A stretch of 64,000 nt of DNA from Salipiger sp. H15 (GTDB lineage Bacteria > Pseudomonadota > Alphaproteobacteria > Rhodobacterales > Rhodobacteraceae): the NCBI RefSeq assembly GCF_040409955.1, contig NZ_CP123385.1, forward strand, positions 975,501-1,039,500, read 5' to 3'. The notes under the pieces were generated by a model that was given only the letters and a program-made list of their open reading frames with translations, had not been told where the DNA came from and made no database searches. The position numbers and the translations under genes were made by a program. Below, piece after piece: positions 25,873 through 35,705 of the stretch. How positions within the stretch are numbered: the stretch's first letter is position 1; each line of letters begins with the position of its first letter.

Positions 25873-27621
25873 ATGGTAGATATGGCGAGCTGGTCGGTCA
25901 CCGCCACGCAGTTTCTCAACCGCGTGCATTCGCGGCTCGCCGGGCGTGCGGGCAGCGCCACCGCCTTCGTCTCGCAGCCCGAGCCGCGCACCACGGGGCA
26001 GTTCGCCCGCGGCCGCCAGCTCTGCGCCGGCAACCTGATGTTTGCCGGCTACCTTGCCGAGGGCAAGGGCGCGATGATCTGGGACATCGAGGTGACGGAC
26101 AGCGCCTGGCAGGAGGAAATCCATGCCTTCCGCTGGCTCGACGACCTTGCCGCGGTGGGCGATGCCGGGGCGCGCAAGCTGGCGCAGGACTGGCTGATGG
26201 GCTGGATCGCGCGCTACGGGCGCGGCACCGGGCCGGGCTGGGTGCCGGAACTGGCCGGGCGGCGGCTGATCCGCTGGATCCACCACGCGCTCTTCCTGCT
26301 GCGCGGCATGAGCGCCGAGGACTCGGCGCGCTTCTACCGGGCGCTGGCGGCGCAGACGCGCTTCCTGGCCAAGCGGCGCGGTGCGGCCCTGCCGGGGCTG
26401 CCGCGCTTCGAGGCGCTGACCGGGCTGATCTATGCCGCGCTCTCGCTCGAGGGGATGCGCGCGCATCTCGACCCGGCGCGGCAGGCGCTGGAGCTCGAGT
26501 GCAACCGGCAGATCGACGTGGCGGGTGGGTTGCCGACGCGCAACCCCGAGGAGCTGCTCGAGGTTTTCACCCTGCTCAGCTGGGCGCGGGCGGCGCTCGA
26601 GGAGGCCGATCTCGAACCCGGCGGGGCACATCTGAACGCCATCACCCGCATCGCGCCGACGCTGCGCGCGCTGCGCCATGCCGACGGCGGGCTGGCGCGG
26701 TTCCATGGCGGCGGGCGCGGGGCCGAGGGGCGGCTCGACCAGGCGCTGTCGGCCTCGGGCGTGCGCCGACGCCCGGTCGAGGGGCTGGCGATGGGCTACG
26801 CGCGGCTGGCGGGCGGGCGCAGCACGGTGATCGTCGATGCTGCGCCGCCGCCGTCGGGGCGCGCCTCGGCCGATGGCCATGCCTCGACGCTGGCCTTCGA
26901 GCTGACCTCCGGGCGGCGGCCGTTGATCGTGGCCTGCGGCTCGGGCGCGGTCTTCGGCGAGGAATGGCGGCGTGCGGGGCGCGCCACGCCCTCGCATTCG
27001 ACGCTTTGCCTCGACGGCACCTCGAGCGCCCGGCTCGCCGCGCGGCGGCGCATCGGCGGGATCGAGCGCGAGCTGATCGCCGAGGGGCCGCGCGACGTGC
27101 CGGTGGAACTGGCGCAGGAGGCGGCGGGCTGGCGGCTCGAGGCGGCGCATGACGGCTACAAGCGCAGCCACGGGCTGACCCATGCGCGCAAGCTCGAGCT
27201 CAGCCTCGACGGGCGGGCGCTGGAGGGCGAGGACATGCTCTTCGCGCTCGACGCCAAGGACCGCAAGGCCTTCGACCGGCAGCTCGACAGGGGCGGGCTG
27301 CAGGGCTTCCCCTACGAGATTCGCTTTCACCTGCACCCGGATGTCGGTGCCGAGCTCGACATGGCCGGAACGGCGGTCTCGCTGGGGCTGCGCTCGGGCG
27401 AGATCTGGGTGTTCCGGGGCGAGCCGGGCGTTGAAATCGCACTGGAAGACTCGGTTTACCTGGAAAATGGACGGCTTCGGCCCCGCGGGGCGCAACAGGT
27501 CGTTTTATCCGGGCGCGTGATGGAGTATGCGACCCGCATCCGCTGGTCGCTGGCCAAGGCGCAGGACACCGCCATCGCGATCCGAGACCTTGGGCAGGAC
27601 GAGTCGGATGTGACGCTCTGA
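25873..27621 (+). CDS. Heparinase II/III-family protein
   Basis: A 582-residue protein. The N-terminal half is an alpha/alpha barrel ([57 protein letters not shown]), and the C-terminal half is a beta-sandwich ([35 protein letters not shown]). The His and Tyr in [12 protein letters not shown] correspond to the catalytic region of heparinase II/III-like lyases. There is no signal peptide, which is odd for a polysaccharide lyase, so an intracellular role cannot be excluded. It ends 19 bp before purH and is likely co-transcribed with it. The substrate is unknown. Confidence 0.8.
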   Translation: MVDMASWSVTATQFLNRVHSRLAGRAGSATAFVSQPEPRTTGQFARGRQLCAGNLMFAGYLAEGKGAMIWDIEVTDSAWQEEIHAFRWLDDLAAVGDAGARKLAQDWLMGWIARYGRGTGPGWVPELAGRRLIRWIHHALFLLRGMSAEDSARFYRALAAQTRFLAKRRGAALPGLPRFEALTGLIYAALSLEGMRAHLDPARQALELECNRQIDVAGGLPTRNPEELLEVFTLLSWARAALEEADLEPGGAHLNAITRIAPTLRALRHADGGLARFHGGGRGAEGRLDQALSASGVRRRPVEGLAMGYARLAGGRSTVIVDAAPPPSGRASADGHASTLAFELTSGRRPLIVACGSGAVFGEEWRRAGRATPSHSTLCLDGTSSARLAARRRIGGIERELIAEGPRDVPVELAQEAAGWRLEAAHDGYKRSHGLTHARKLELSLDGRALEGEDMLFALDAKDRKAFDRQLDRGGLQGFPYEIRFHLHPDVGAELDMAGTAVSLGLRSGEIWVFRGEPGVEIALEDSVYLENGRLRPRGAQQVVLSGRVMEYATRIRWSLAKAQDTAIAIRDLGQDESDVTL

Positions 27622-27640
27622 ACCATCTGGGACTCTCCTC

Positions 27641-29230
27641 ATGCCTGATCTCTCCCCCGTGGCCCGCGCCCTCATCTCCGTTTCCGACAAGACCGGTCTC
27701 ATCGACCTGGCCAGGGCGCTGAGCGCAAGGGGTGTCGAGCTGCTCTCGACCGGCGGCTCCGCCAAGGCGATCCGCGAGGCGGGCATCCCGGTGCGCGACG
27801 TCTCGGACGTGACCGAGTTCCCCGAGATGATGGACGGCCGCGTCAAGACGCTGCACCCGCGTGTGCACGGCGGCCTGCTGGCGCTGCGTGACAACCCCGA
27901 GCATGTCGAGGCGATGAAGGCCCACGGCATCACCGGGATCGACCTCTTGGTGGTCAACCTCTACCCGTTCGAGGAAACCGTCGCCAAGGGCGCGGACTAC
28001 GACACCTGCATCGAGAACATCGACATCGGCGGCCCGGCGATGATCCGCGCCGCGGCGAAGAACCACGCCTTCGTCAACGTGGTGACCGATGTGGCCGACT
28101 ACGTGGCGCTGCTGGCCGAGCTCGACGCCAACAACGGCGCCACCACCTACGCCTTCCGCCAGAAGCTGGCGCAGGTCGCCTATGCCCGTACCGGCGCCTA
28201 TGACGCCGCGGTCTCGACCTGGATGGCCGGCGCGCTGAACGACGACGCCCCGCGCCGCCGCGTCTTCTCGGGCGAGATCGCCCAGACCCTGCGCTACGGC
28301 GAGAACCCGCACCAGAAGGCCGCCTTCTACCGCGATGGCTCGGACCGTCCGGGCGTGGCGACCGCTGTGCAGCACCAGGGCAAGGAACTCAGCTACAACA
28401 ACATCAACGACACCGACGCCGCCTTTGAGCTGGTCTCGGAGTTCCTGCCCGCCGACGGCCCGGCCTGCGCGATCATCAAGCACGCCAACCCCTGCGGCGT
28501 GGCCAAGGGCGCGACCCTGCTCGAGGCCTACCAGAAGGCCTTCGACTGCGACCGCACCTCGGCCTTTGGCGGCATCGTCGCGCTGAACATGCCGCTCGAC
28601 GCCGAAACCGCCGAGGCGATCACCGAGATCTTCACCGAGGTGGTGATCGCGCCCGGCGCCGATGACGCGGCCAAGGAGATCTTCGCCAAGAAGAAGAACC
28701 TGCGCCTGCTGACCACCGACGGGCTTGCCGACACCACCGAGCCGGGCCTCGCCTACCGCCAGGTCTCGGGCGGGATGCTGGTGCAGGACAAGGACAACGG
28801 CACGATCACGCTCGACGATCTGAAGGTCGTGACGAAGAAGCAGCCGTCCGAGGCGGAACTGCTGGACCTGCTCTTCGCCTGGAAGGTCGCCAAGCACGTC
28901 AAGTCCAACGCCATCGTCTACGTCAAGGACGGCGCCACCGTCGGCGTCGGCGCAGGCCAGATGAGCCGCGTCGACTCGGCGCTGATCGCCGCCAAGAAGG
29001 CCGAGCGCATGGCCGAGGCCCTCGGCCTCGACACGCCGCTGACGCAGGGCTCGGCGGTCGCCTCCGACGCCTTCTTCCCCTTCCCTGACGGGCTGATGGA
29101 AGCGGCGGCAGCGGGCGCGACCACGGTGATCCAGCCGGGCGGCTCGATGCGCGACAACGAGGTGATCGCGGCGGCCGACGAGGCAGGCCTTGCGATGGTC
29201 TTCACCGGGATGCGCCACTTCCGCCACTGA
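27641..29230 (+). CDS. purH: Bifunctional AICAR formyltransferase / IMP cyclohydrolase
   Basis: A 529-residue enzyme for the last two steps of purine synthesis. The N-terminal IMP cyclohydrolase (MGS-fold) shows [24 protein letters not shown] and [21 protein letters not shown]. The C-terminal transformylase shows [33 protein letters not shown], the catalytic KHANPCGVA, and [14 protein letters not shown] very strong terminator follows. Confidence 0.98.
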   Translation: MPDLSPVARALISVSDKTGLIDLARALSARGVELLSTGGSAKAIREAGIPVRDVSDVTEFPEMMDGRVKTLHPRVHGGLLALRDNPEHVEAMKAHGITGIDLLVVNLYPFEETVAKGADYDTCIENIDIGGPAMIRAAAKNHAFVNVVTDVADYVALLAELDANNGATTYAFRQKLAQVAYARTGAYDAAVSTWMAGALNDDAPRRRVFSGEIAQTLRYGENPHQKAAFYRDGSDRPGVATAVQHQGKELSYNNINDTDAAFELVSEFLPADGPACAIIKHANPCGVAKGATLLEAYQKAFDCDRTSAFGGIVALNMPLDAETAEAITEIFTEVVIAPGADDAAKEIFAKKKNLRLLTTDGLADTTEPGLAYRQVSGGMLVQDKDNGTITLDDLKVVTKKQPSEAELLDLLFAWKVAKHVKSNAIVYVKDGATVGVGAGQMSRVDSALIAAKKAERMAEALGLDTPLTQGSAVASDAFFPFPDGLMEAAAAGATTVIQPGGSMRDNEVIAAADEAGLAMVFTGMRHFRH

Positions 29231-29254
29231 TCCGGCGCGGAACGGACAATGACA

Positions 29255-29287
29255 GGGAGGCGGGCTGCGGCCCGCCTCCCTTTTTTT
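29255..29287 (+). terminator. Intrinsic terminator of purH
   Basis: A perfect 11-bp stem GGGAGGCGGGC/GCCCGCCTCCC, loop TGCG, then seven T residues. It also lies just beyond the stop of the convergent PQQ-dehydrogenase gene. Confidence 0.95.
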
Positions 29288-29308
29288 ATGCCTCACGCGC
29301 CGGGCGCT

Positions 29309-31324
29309 TCAGTCCTTCAGCCGGTAGGCGATGATCGCGTCGCTGACGCCGGTCTCCATGAAATGGTGCCCCCCGGCGGCGATCAGCACGTATTGCGTGC
29401 CGTCCACCTCGTAGCTGATCGGGTTCGCCTGCCCCCCGGCGGGCAGAACATCGGTCCAGAGCGTCTCGCCGGTCTCGATGTCGATGGCGCGGAAGAGGTT
29501 GTCGGTCGCCGCCCCGATGAAGATCAGCCCCGAGGCGGTCAGGACGGCACCGCCGTTGTTCGGCGTGCCGATGGTCAGCGGCAGCAGCGAGGGGAGGCCG
29601 AAGGGGCCGCTGCGCCGGGCCGTGCCGAGCGGGACGTCCCAGACCGGCTGGCCCGTCTTGAGGTCGATCGCAGTGATCCCGCCGTAGGGCGGCTGGGTGC
29701 AGGGCAGCTCGGTGAGGCCCGACCGCCAGCCGGCGCTGGTCTTCACGCCGTAGGGCGCGCCGACCTGCGGCTGGCCCCGGCTGGTGGTGTTGCCCTCCGG
29801 CCCGCCGAGCGGCCGCATCCCCTCGGCATCGGCCTCGGCGCGTCTCACCAGACGGTTGAGATTGGCGAAATCGTTGTAGCTGGCGATCAGCAGGCCCCGG
29901 CCCGCGTCCACCGCCACCGAGCCCCAGTCGCTGCCGCCGTTATAGCCCGGGTACTGGATGTAGTTCTTCGTCGAGGGCGGCGTCAGGTAGCCCTCGTAGA
30001 CCGCCTGCCGAAAGCGGATCCGGCAATAGAGCTGGTCGATCGGGGTAAAGCCCCACATGCGCTTCTCGGTCAGCGGTGGCTTGCGCAGGCTGGCCCAGAG
30101 CGACACCGGCTGGCTGTCCGAGATGTAATCGGGCTCGATGTCGCCTTTCGGCAGGCCGGTGATCTCGCCCACCGGGGTCAGCGGCGCGCCGGTCTCGCGG
30201 TCGAGGATGTAGAGGTCGCCCTGTTTAGAGGGCAGCAGGATCGCTGGCCGGCCCGCGTAGTCGAGCAGCGTCGCCTGCGAGCCGAGGTCGTAGTCCCAGA
30301 CATCGTGGCGCAGGGTCTGGAAATGCCAGAGCTCGCGTCCGGTCTCCGCGTCGAGCGCGACCAGCGAGGTGGCATAGGCGTTCTCGACCTCGGAGCGGTT
30401 CGAGCCGTAATAGTCCACCGCCGAGTTGCCGAGCGGCAGGTAGACGATGCCGCGGGCCTCGTCGGCGGTGGCGGCGGTCCACATGTTGGGCGTGCCGCGG
30501 GTGTAGGTCCGCCCCTCCGGCGGGCCGGAGCGCATCTCGTCCGGGGCGGCGAGATCCCAGGCCCAGGCCAGCGCGCCGGTCACCGCGTCATAGCCGCGGA
30601 CCACGCCCGAGGGTGCGTCCTCGGCCTGGCCATCCTTTACCTGCGCGCCGGTGACGATGATGCCCCTCACTACGGTCGGCGGCGCGGTGACGGCGTAGAA
30701 GCCCGGAACCTTCTCGCCGATGCCCTCCCAGAGATCGACCTGCCCGCCAGTGCCGAAGCCCTCACAGGGCTTGCCGGTCGCGAGGTCGAGCGCGATGAGA
30801 CGCGCGTCGAGCGTCGCCCCGATCACCCGCACCCGGCAGGCCTCGCCCTCGGCGCGGTCCGGGTCGGTATAGGCCGCCACGCCGCGGCAGGTGGCGCCAA
30901 AGGGCACAGCCTCGGGCGCGACCCCGGGATCGAAGCGCCAGTTCTCGGCGCCGCTCGCCGCGTCGATCGAGATGAGCTGGTTCATCGCCGAGCACATCAC
31001 GAGGCTGTTGCCGATCTTCAGCGGCGTGGTTTCGGGCGCGTACTTGCCCCCGGTGCCGCCCGGCGGCAGGTCGCCGGTGTGGTAGACGAAGGCCCGCTCG
31101 AGCCGCGCCACGTTGCCGGGGGTGATCTGGCTCAGCGGCGAGAAGCGCTGCGCGAGGCTGTCGCCGCCGTAATAGGGCCAGTCGGCTCCGACCGGGATCG
31201 GCATCGCGGCATCCGCGGCGGGGCCGGCGTCCTGCGCGAGGAGGGGCAGGGCGGACAGGCTCGACGCGAGGCAGAGCGCCGCGAGGCGCAATCGCCGCGG
31301 CCAAGGGAGGAGGTCGGAAGTCAT
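29309..31324 (-). CDS. PQQ-dependent dehydrogenase catalytic subunit, glucose/quinate/shikimate type
   Basis: A 671-residue eight-bladed quinoprotein. Its sequence runs parallel to the periplasmic part of E. coli Gcd (membrane glucose dehydrogenase) from DWPYYGGDSLAQRFSPL, through ETTPLKIGNSLVMC, GATCRGV, SGVVRGYDAVTGALAWAWD, TLRHDVWDYDLGSQATL (the catalytic/PQQ Asp-His region), KQGDLYILDR, MWGFTPIDQLYCRI, QVGAPYGV and LPCTQPPYGGITAIDLKT, to PAGGQANPISYEV and AAGGHHFMETG. Unlike Gcd it lacks the four-helix membrane domain at its N-terminus. Only one hydrophobic helix (residues 10-30, RLRLAALCLASSLSALPLL) is present, which may be an uncleaved anchor or signal peptide. The missing membrane domain is encoded just upstream as a separate gene. 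Confidence 0.93.
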   Translation of the reverse strand: MTSDLLPWPRRLRLAALCLASSLSALPLLAQDAGPAADAAMPIPVGADWPYYGGDSLAQRFSPLSQITPGNVARLERAFVYHTGDLPPGGTGGKYAPETTPLKIGNSLVMCSAMNQLISIDAASGAENWRFDPGVAPEAVPFGATCRGVAAYTDPDRAEGEACRVRVIGATLDARLIALDLATGKPCEGFGTGGQVDLWEGIGEKVPGFYAVTAPPTVVRGIIVTGAQVKDGQAEDAPSGVVRGYDAVTGALAWAWDLAAPDEMRSGPPEGRTYTRGTPNMWTAATADEARGIVYLPLGNSAVDYYGSNRSEVENAYATSLVALDAETGRELWHFQTLRHDVWDYDLGSQATLLDYAGRPAILLPSKQGDLYILDRETGAPLTPVGEITGLPKGDIEPDYISDSQPVSLWASLRKPPLTEKRMWGFTPIDQLYCRIRFRQAVYEGYLTPPSTKNYIQYPGYNGGSDWGSVAVDAGRGLLIASYNDFANLNRLVRRAEADAEGMRPLGGPEGNTTSRGQPQVGAPYGVKTSAGWRSGLTELPCTQPPYGGITAIDLKTGQPVWDVPLGTARRSGPFGLPSLLPLTIGTPNNGGAVLTASGLIFIGAATDNLFRAIDIETGETLWTDVLPAGGQANPISYEVDGTQYVLIAAGGHHFMETGVSDAIIAYRLKD

Positions 31325-31394
31325 CGGCGGTCGTCCTTGCGGGAAATCATGCGGAAAATCCGGGTCGGGGCGGAGGAGGTGCCGCCCCGCTCCA

Positions 31395-31766
31395 TCACGC
31401 GCGGCTGCGGCCGAAGCGACGCAGGGTCGGGAGGCAGGGCAGCATCAGCAGCAGAATCACCGTCGGGGACAGCATTCGGGGCACCTGCGCCCACCAGTCG
31501 CTGCCGCTTTCCCACCAGGCCCAGGCCAGGGTCCCGGTCCAGACGATCAGGTAGAGCCACAGCGCTGCCATGCTGCCGCGGTTGAGCAGCACGCCGGTGC
31601 CGACGAGCCCGAGCCCGGCAAGGGCATAGTACCAGCTGCCGCCCAGCAGGATCAGCCAGACGCCGCCCGCGAGGAGCACGAGGCCGAAGAGGACGCAGAT
31701 CCAGCCCAGAAGTTTCACGCCCCAGCCGACGCGCGCGGGGACAAAAGAGGAGTCGGGTGGTGTCAC
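31395..31766 (-). CDS. Separate membrane domain of a glucose-dehydrogenase-type quinoprotein
   Basis: A 123-residue protein with four membrane helices (about 16-38, 42-60, 66-86, 96-114). Its sequence follows the N-terminal membrane domain of E. coli Gcd: GGVWLILLGGSWYYALAGLG, then RGSMAALWLYLIVWTGT, then WWESGSDWWAQVPR; the Gcd counterparts are GGGWL..IGGSWYYPIAGL, RAALWLYAALLLGT and WEVGFDFWALTPR. In Gcd this domain holds the ubiquinone site and anchors the enzyme. It lies directly upstream of the PQQ domain gene (70-bp gap, different reading frame), so the two products probably reassemble in the membrane. Confidence 0.88.
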   Translation of the reverse strand: MTPPDSSFVPARVGWGVKLLGWICVLFGLVLLAGGVWLILLGGSWYYALAGLGLVGTGVLLNRGSMAALWLYLIVWTGTLAWAWWESGSDWWAQVPRMLSPTVILLLMLPCLPTLRRFGRSRA

Positions 31767-32102
31767 GGAGGAGTCATCCCAATAAAAATCTTTTTAAATC
31801 AATGGTGTTTGAAATGATATCACCTTCCGAATACATTCCTCAAAAGTCCGCGGCGTGGCAACCTGAGATTGCACTTGACGCCGGGAATTCCGCCGACCCG
31901 TCCCCGGCTCTCGAGGTTTTGACCGCGGACGCCCAGAGGATGGGCACTCCTTGCGGCGGAGGCGGGCGCCTCCTTTCGGAGGGATCCGCCGCGCCCGCGG
32001 CCTGCACCCTCTCCCATCCGCCAATTCACGGCGCGGGGGATTTGTGAAAGGATGACTCGCGGGCGGGCAGGTTCCGCCCCGGATTTTCAAGGAGAGATTG
32101 GC
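31767..32102. promoter_or_regulatory. Divergent promoter region between the quinoprotein genes and the serine hydrolase
   Basis: There is no credible gene in these 336 bp. The part next to the quinoprotein start is AT-richer than its surroundings and contains TGATATCA (31815-31822) inside the imperfect palindrome GGTG...TGATATCACC (31804-31824), a possible operator. The remainder is GC-rich with no further obvious signal. AAGGAG at 32089-32094 is the ribosome binding site of the downstream hydrolase. Confidence 0.4.
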
Positions 32103-33032
32103 GTGAAGGTATTCTCGAGGCTCGCCCTGACGCTGTTCCTGTGGGCCATCGCGGCCGGTCCCATGCTGGCCCAGCAGTCGGACCAGGTGGTGTCCGTGGC
32201 GCCGGACGCCGATTTCGGAGACACGCTGGCCGGGCTCGGGGCGCTGGGCGACGAGGTCTCGTGGCTGGTGACGCGCGGCGACGAGGAGCTGACCTCGATG
32301 GCGGCGTCGCATCCCATGGCCGTCAACTCGGCCTTCAAGCTCGGGATCCTGTCGGTGCTCGCGCGCGAGGTGAAGTCGGGCCGAACCGACTGGGACCGGG
32401 TGCTGCGGCTCGGCGAGGCCCAGAGATCGCTGCCCTCGGGGCGGCTGCAGGACTTTCCCGACGAGGCGCCGGTGACGCTGCACACGGCGGCGCTGCTGAT
32501 GATCGCCGAGAGCGACAATACCGCCACCGACCTGCTGCTCGACCTGCTGGGGCGCGAGGCCGTGGCCGAGGAGCTTGGCGTCACCCCGGACGCGATGCTC
32601 TCGACGCGGGAATTCTTCGCGCTGCGGGCGGATCCCGCGATCCGGCAGGCCTGGCTCGACGCGCTCCCCGAGGACCGGCCCGCGATCGCCGCCGAGGCCG
32701 CGGCGCTGCCGCCGGATCCCGCGGCGGCCACCGGGCCTGCGGTGCCGGGCGTCGACTGGTACGTGCCGCTCGACCGGCTCTGCGCGCTGATCCTGCCGGT
32801 CGCGGACCTGCCGATGCTGCAGATCAACCCCGGTCCGGCCGAGGGGATGGGGCCCGCCGCCTACAAGGGCGGCTCGGAGCCCGGCGTGCTCAACTTCACC
32901 GTCGCGCTCAGTGACGCACAGGACCGTCCGCTCTGCGTCGCACTCACGGTGAACGATCCGGGCGCGATCGACGAGCAGGCCGCCACTGCCGCCTTCCGCG
33001 CGCTGCTCGCCCGCGCGATGGCGCAGCCGTGA
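32103..33032 (+). CDS. Exported serine hydrolase with class A beta-lactamase fold
   Basis: A 309-residue exported protein: a signal peptide (KVFSRLALTLFLWAIAAGPMLA) precedes the mature start at QQSDQ. It has the three active-site elements of the family: Ser76-x-x-Lys79 (NSAFKL), Ser137-Asp-Asn139 (ESDNTATD) and Lys255-Gly-Gly (YKGGSEPG). The omega-loop motif with the deacylating Glu (ExxLN) is not recognisable; the corresponding stretch reads STREFFALRADPA. So this is a beta-lactamase relative whose ability to hydrolyse beta-lactams is unproven; a peptidase or esterase role is possible. The GTG at 32103 is chosen for its AAGGAG 8 nt upstream and the signal peptide that follows. Confidence 0.78.
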   Translation: MKVFSRLALTLFLWAIAAGPMLAQQSDQVVSVAPDADFGDTLAGLGALGDEVSWLVTRGDEELTSMAASHPMAVNSAFKLGILSVLAREVKSGRTDWDRVLRLGEAQRSLPSGRLQDFPDEAPVTLHTAALLMIAESDNTATDLLLDLLGREAVAEELGVTPDAMLSTREFFALRADPAIRQAWLDALPEDRPAIAAEAAALPPDPAAATGPAVPGVDWYVPLDRLCALILPVADLPMLQINPGPAEGMGPAAYKGGSEPGVLNFTVALSDAQDRPLCVALTVNDPGAIDEQAATAAFRALLARAMAQP

Positions 33033-33118
33033 GCCGGGCAGGGGTTTCCCTCGCGGCGCGCTGACTGTAGACCTCTGCGGAAACCCGGGGCACGGAGGCC
33101 CCGGCGCAAGGAGACCTC

Positions 33119-33607
33119 ATGCGGCTGGTACTGGTGACGGCGGCGATCACCTTCGTGGTGGATCAGCTTTCCAAATGGCTCGTGGTGCACGTGATGGGCC
33201 TGGCGCAGCGGCTGTCGATCGACGTGCTGCCGCCGGTCCTGAATTTCCGCATGGCATGGAATCGCGGGATGAATTTCGGCCTTTTCGCCGATGACGCGGC
33301 GGCGGCGCGCTGGACGCTGATCGCCGTGGCGCTGGGCATCGTGCTCTTCGTCTCGGTCTGGCTGCGGCGCGACCCGCCGGGCGCGCTGGGGCTGATCTCG
33401 GGCGGGCTGCTGATCGGCGGCGCGCTCGGCAACGTGATCGACCGGCTGGTCTACGGCGCGGTCGCGGACTTCCTCAACATGTCCTGCTGCGGGCTGAACA
33501 ACCCCTTCGCCTTCAACGTCGCCGACATCGCGATCTTTGCCGGCGCGATCGGGCTCGTGCTCTTCTCGGGCGGCACCGAGGCGGGCAAGCGGAAAAAGGC
33601 CCCGTGA
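33119..33607 (+). CDS. lspA: Lipoprotein signal peptidase (signal peptidase II)
   Basis: A 162-residue, four-helix aspartyl peptidase that cleaves prolipoprotein signal peptides. Both catalytic aspartate motifs are present: GALGNVIDRLVYGAVADF and FAFNVADIAIFAG. The neighbouring DUF3035 gene encodes a lipoprotein that would be its substrate. It is the first of four genes (lspA, DUF3035, two M16) in one direction. ATG with AAGGAGACCTC before it. Confidence 0.96.
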   Translation: MRLVLVTAAITFVVDQLSKWLVVHVMGLAQRLSIDVLPPVLNFRMAWNRGMNFGLFADDAAAARWTLIAVALGIVLFVSVWLRRDPPGALGLISGGLLIGGALGNVIDRLVYGAVADFLNMSCCGLNNPFAFNVADIAIFAGAIGLVLFSGGTEAGKRKKAP

Positions 33608-33662
33608 CGGGACGGCGCGGATCGTATAGATCAGGGCCAAAGGCAAGAACCGGAGAATGGCC

Positions 33663-34181
33663 ATGAAGCTGCCGCATCTCGTGCTGATGATCGGAGGGGT
33701 CGCGCTAGCCGCGTGCACCTCGAGCGAGCCGCGCACGCTGCACCAGCTGCGCAACAACCGCGGCACGCCCGAGGAATTCGCCATCGTGCCGAACAAGCCG
33801 CTGGAAATGCCGCAGAGCTTCGCCGAGCTGCCGGCGCCGACCCCGGGCAGCGCCAACCGCACCGACCAGACGCCCTTTGCCGATGCCGTCGCCGCGCTTG
33901 GCGGCAATCCCGCGGCGCTTGTGGTGGGGGAAGTTCCCGCCCGCGACGCCGCGCTGGTGAACGGTGCCTCGCGTTTCGGCCGCGACGGCAACATCCGCGC
34001 CCGGCTCGCCGTCGAGGACGCCCAGTTCCGCCAGGACCGCTCGGTCTTCAACTGGAAGCTCATCAAGGACGACGAGTACAACAGGGCCTATCGCGAGCAG
34101 ATCCTCGATCCCTACGCGGCGCTTTACGCCTACCGGAACGCCGGCGCGCGCACCCCGTCTGCGCCGCCTGTCGCCGACTGA
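33663..34181 (+). CDS. DUF3035 lipoprotein
   Basis: A 172-residue lipoprotein: signal KLPHLVLMIGGVALAAC with a lipobox LAAC (Cys near 18). The mature part is proline-rich (NKPLEMPQSFAELPAPTPG) and matches DUF3035, an alphaproteobacterial family located between lspA and M16 peptidase genes. Its function is unknown; a link to outer-membrane protein assembly has been suggested only from context. ATG at 33663 is preferred to 33657 because the GGAG box is 7 nt away instead of 1. Confidence 0.85.
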   Translation: MKLPHLVLMIGGVALAACTSSEPRTLHQLRNNRGTPEEFAIVPNKPLEMPQSFAELPAPTPGSANRTDQTPFADAVAALGGNPAALVVGEVPARDAALVNGASRFGRDGNIRARLAVEDAQFRQDRSVFNWKLIKDDEYNRAYREQILDPYAALYAYRNAGARTPSAPPVAD

Positions 34182-34283
34182 GCACGCGGCCCTTCACGAA
34201 AGCGCAAGCCCAGCTTGGAATGACTGCCCCCGACCCGTAGGTTGGGGGCAGATTTCGTTTCACCGAAGGATTGGGGCTTGCAG

Positions 34284-35705
34284 ATGAAGTCATGGAGCGC
34301 GGCGCTGGCCGTGGTGGTGCTGTCGGCGATGCCGCTGCGGGCCGAGACGCCGGAGGGGCCCGAGAAGACCCCGGTCACCACCTTCTCGCTGGGCAACGGC
34401 ATGGATGTCGTCGTGGTCGAGGATCACCGCGCGCCGGTGGTGGTGCACATGGTCTGGTACAAGGCGGGCTCCGCCGACGAGACCGCGGGCAGCTCGGGTG
34501 TCGCGCATTTCCTCGAGCACCTGCTGTTCAAGGGCACCGACAAGATGGCGCCGGGCGAGTTCTCGAAGATCGTGGCACGCAACGGCGGCACCGACAACGC
34601 CTTCACCTCCTTCGACCAGACCGCCTATCACCAGCGCGTCGCCGCCGACCGGCTCGGGCTGATGATGGAGATGGAGGCGGACCGCATGGTCAACCTCAAG
34701 CTCGACGAGGAGGACATCCTCACCGAGCGCGACGTGATCATCGAGGAGCGCAACATGCGCACCGAGAACGATCCGGGCGCGCTGCTGCGCGAGCAGATGA
34801 ACGCGTCGCTCTATCTCAACAGCCGCTATGGCGTGCCGGTGATCGGCTGGCGCGAGGAGATGGAGAACCTCGACCTCGGCGACGCGCTGGCCTTCTACCG
34901 CCGCAACTACGCGCCCAACAACGCGATCCTCGTGGTGGCGGGCGACACCACCCCCGGCAAGGTGCGCGAACTGGCCGAGCGGACCTATGGCCAGCTTCCC
35001 GCCAACCCCGAGGTCGGCGCGCCGCGCGCGCGCCCGCAGGAGCCGCGGCAGATGGCCGAGCGCCGGCTGCGCTTCGAGGACCCGCGCGTGGCGCAGCCCT
35101 ACGTGATGCGCCTCTACCTCGCGCCCGAGCGTGATCCCGGCGACCAGCAGGAGGCCGCGGCGCTGACCCTGCTGGCCGAGATCCTCGGCGGCGGCCCGAC
35201 CTCGGTGCTGAACCAGAAGCTGCAGTTCCAGCAGCACAAGGCGATCTACGTGGGCGCCTTCTACGACGGCACCTCCTACGATGACGGCAGCTTCGGCTTC
35301 GGCATCGTGCCGGCGCCCGGCGTCACGCTGGAAGAGGCCGAGGCGGCGCTCGACGCCGAGCTCGCGGCCTTCCTCGAGACCGGCTGCGACGAGGCGCAGC
35401 TCGAGCGGATCAAGTTCCAGGCCCGCGCCTCGGAAATCTACGACCGCGACGACGTGGCCAGCGTGGCGCAGCGCTACGGCAACGCGCTGACCTCGGGGCT
35501 GACGGTCGAGGACGTGGAAGCCTGGCCCGGGATCCTGCAGGAGGTGACCGGCGAGCAGATCGTCGCCGCCGCGCGCAAGGTCTTCGACAGGCGCCACTCG
35601 GTCACCGGCTACCTGACCACCCCCGCGGACGCGGCGCCCGCGTCCTCCTCCGAAACGGCACCCGTGTCGCTGCCGCAGACCAATGCCGAAGAGGTGAGCC
35701 AATGA
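34284..35705 (+). CDS. M16 family zinc peptidase, catalytic subunit
   Basis: A 473-residue periplasmic insulinase-type peptidase: signal peptide KSWSAALAVVVLSAMPLRA, then an M16 domain with the inverted zinc motif HxxEH (His75, Glu78, His79 in HFLEHLLFKGT) and the downstream glutamate in the IIEERNMRTEND region. The C-terminal inactive M16 half has FEDPRVAQPYVMRLYLAPE. It pairs with the next gene, which lacks the zinc motif, as in mitochondrial processing peptidase. The stop overlaps the next start by 4 bp (ATGA). Confidence 0.93.
   Translation: MKSWSAALAVVVLSAMPLRAETPEGPEKTPVTTFSLGNGMDVVVVEDHRAPVVVHMVWYKAGSADETAGSSGVAHFLEHLLFKGTDKMAPGEFSKIVARNGGTDNAFTSFDQTAYHQRVAADRLGLMMEMEADRMVNLKLDEEDILTERDVIIEERNMRTENDPGALLREQMNASLYLNSRYGVPVIGWREEMENLDLGDALAFYRRNYAPNNAILVVAGDTTPGKVRELAERTYGQLPANPEVGAPRARPQEPRQMAERRLRFEDPRVAQPYVMRLYLAPERDPGDQQEAAALTLLAEILGGGPTSVLNQKLQFQQHKAIYVGAFYDGTSYDDGSFGFGIVPAPGVTLEEAEAALDAELAAFLETGCDEAQLERIKFQARASEIYDRDDVASVAQRYGNALTSGLTVEDVEAWPGILQEVTGEQIVAAARKVFDRRHSVTGYLTTPADAAPASSSETAPVSLPQTNAEEVSQ

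Noticed and set aside
31325..31394. Frameshifted or broken glucose dehydrogenase gene
   Set aside because: The catalytic gene has its own ATG and a complete hydrophobic N-terminal helix, and the anchor gene has a complete set of four helices and a proper stop; both halves look intact, so a split is favoured over a pseudogene.
32103..33032. Antibiotic-resistance beta-lactamase
   Set aside because: The active-site serine, SDN and KGG are there, but the omega-loop glutamate is not recognisable, so resistance should not be claimed from sequence.
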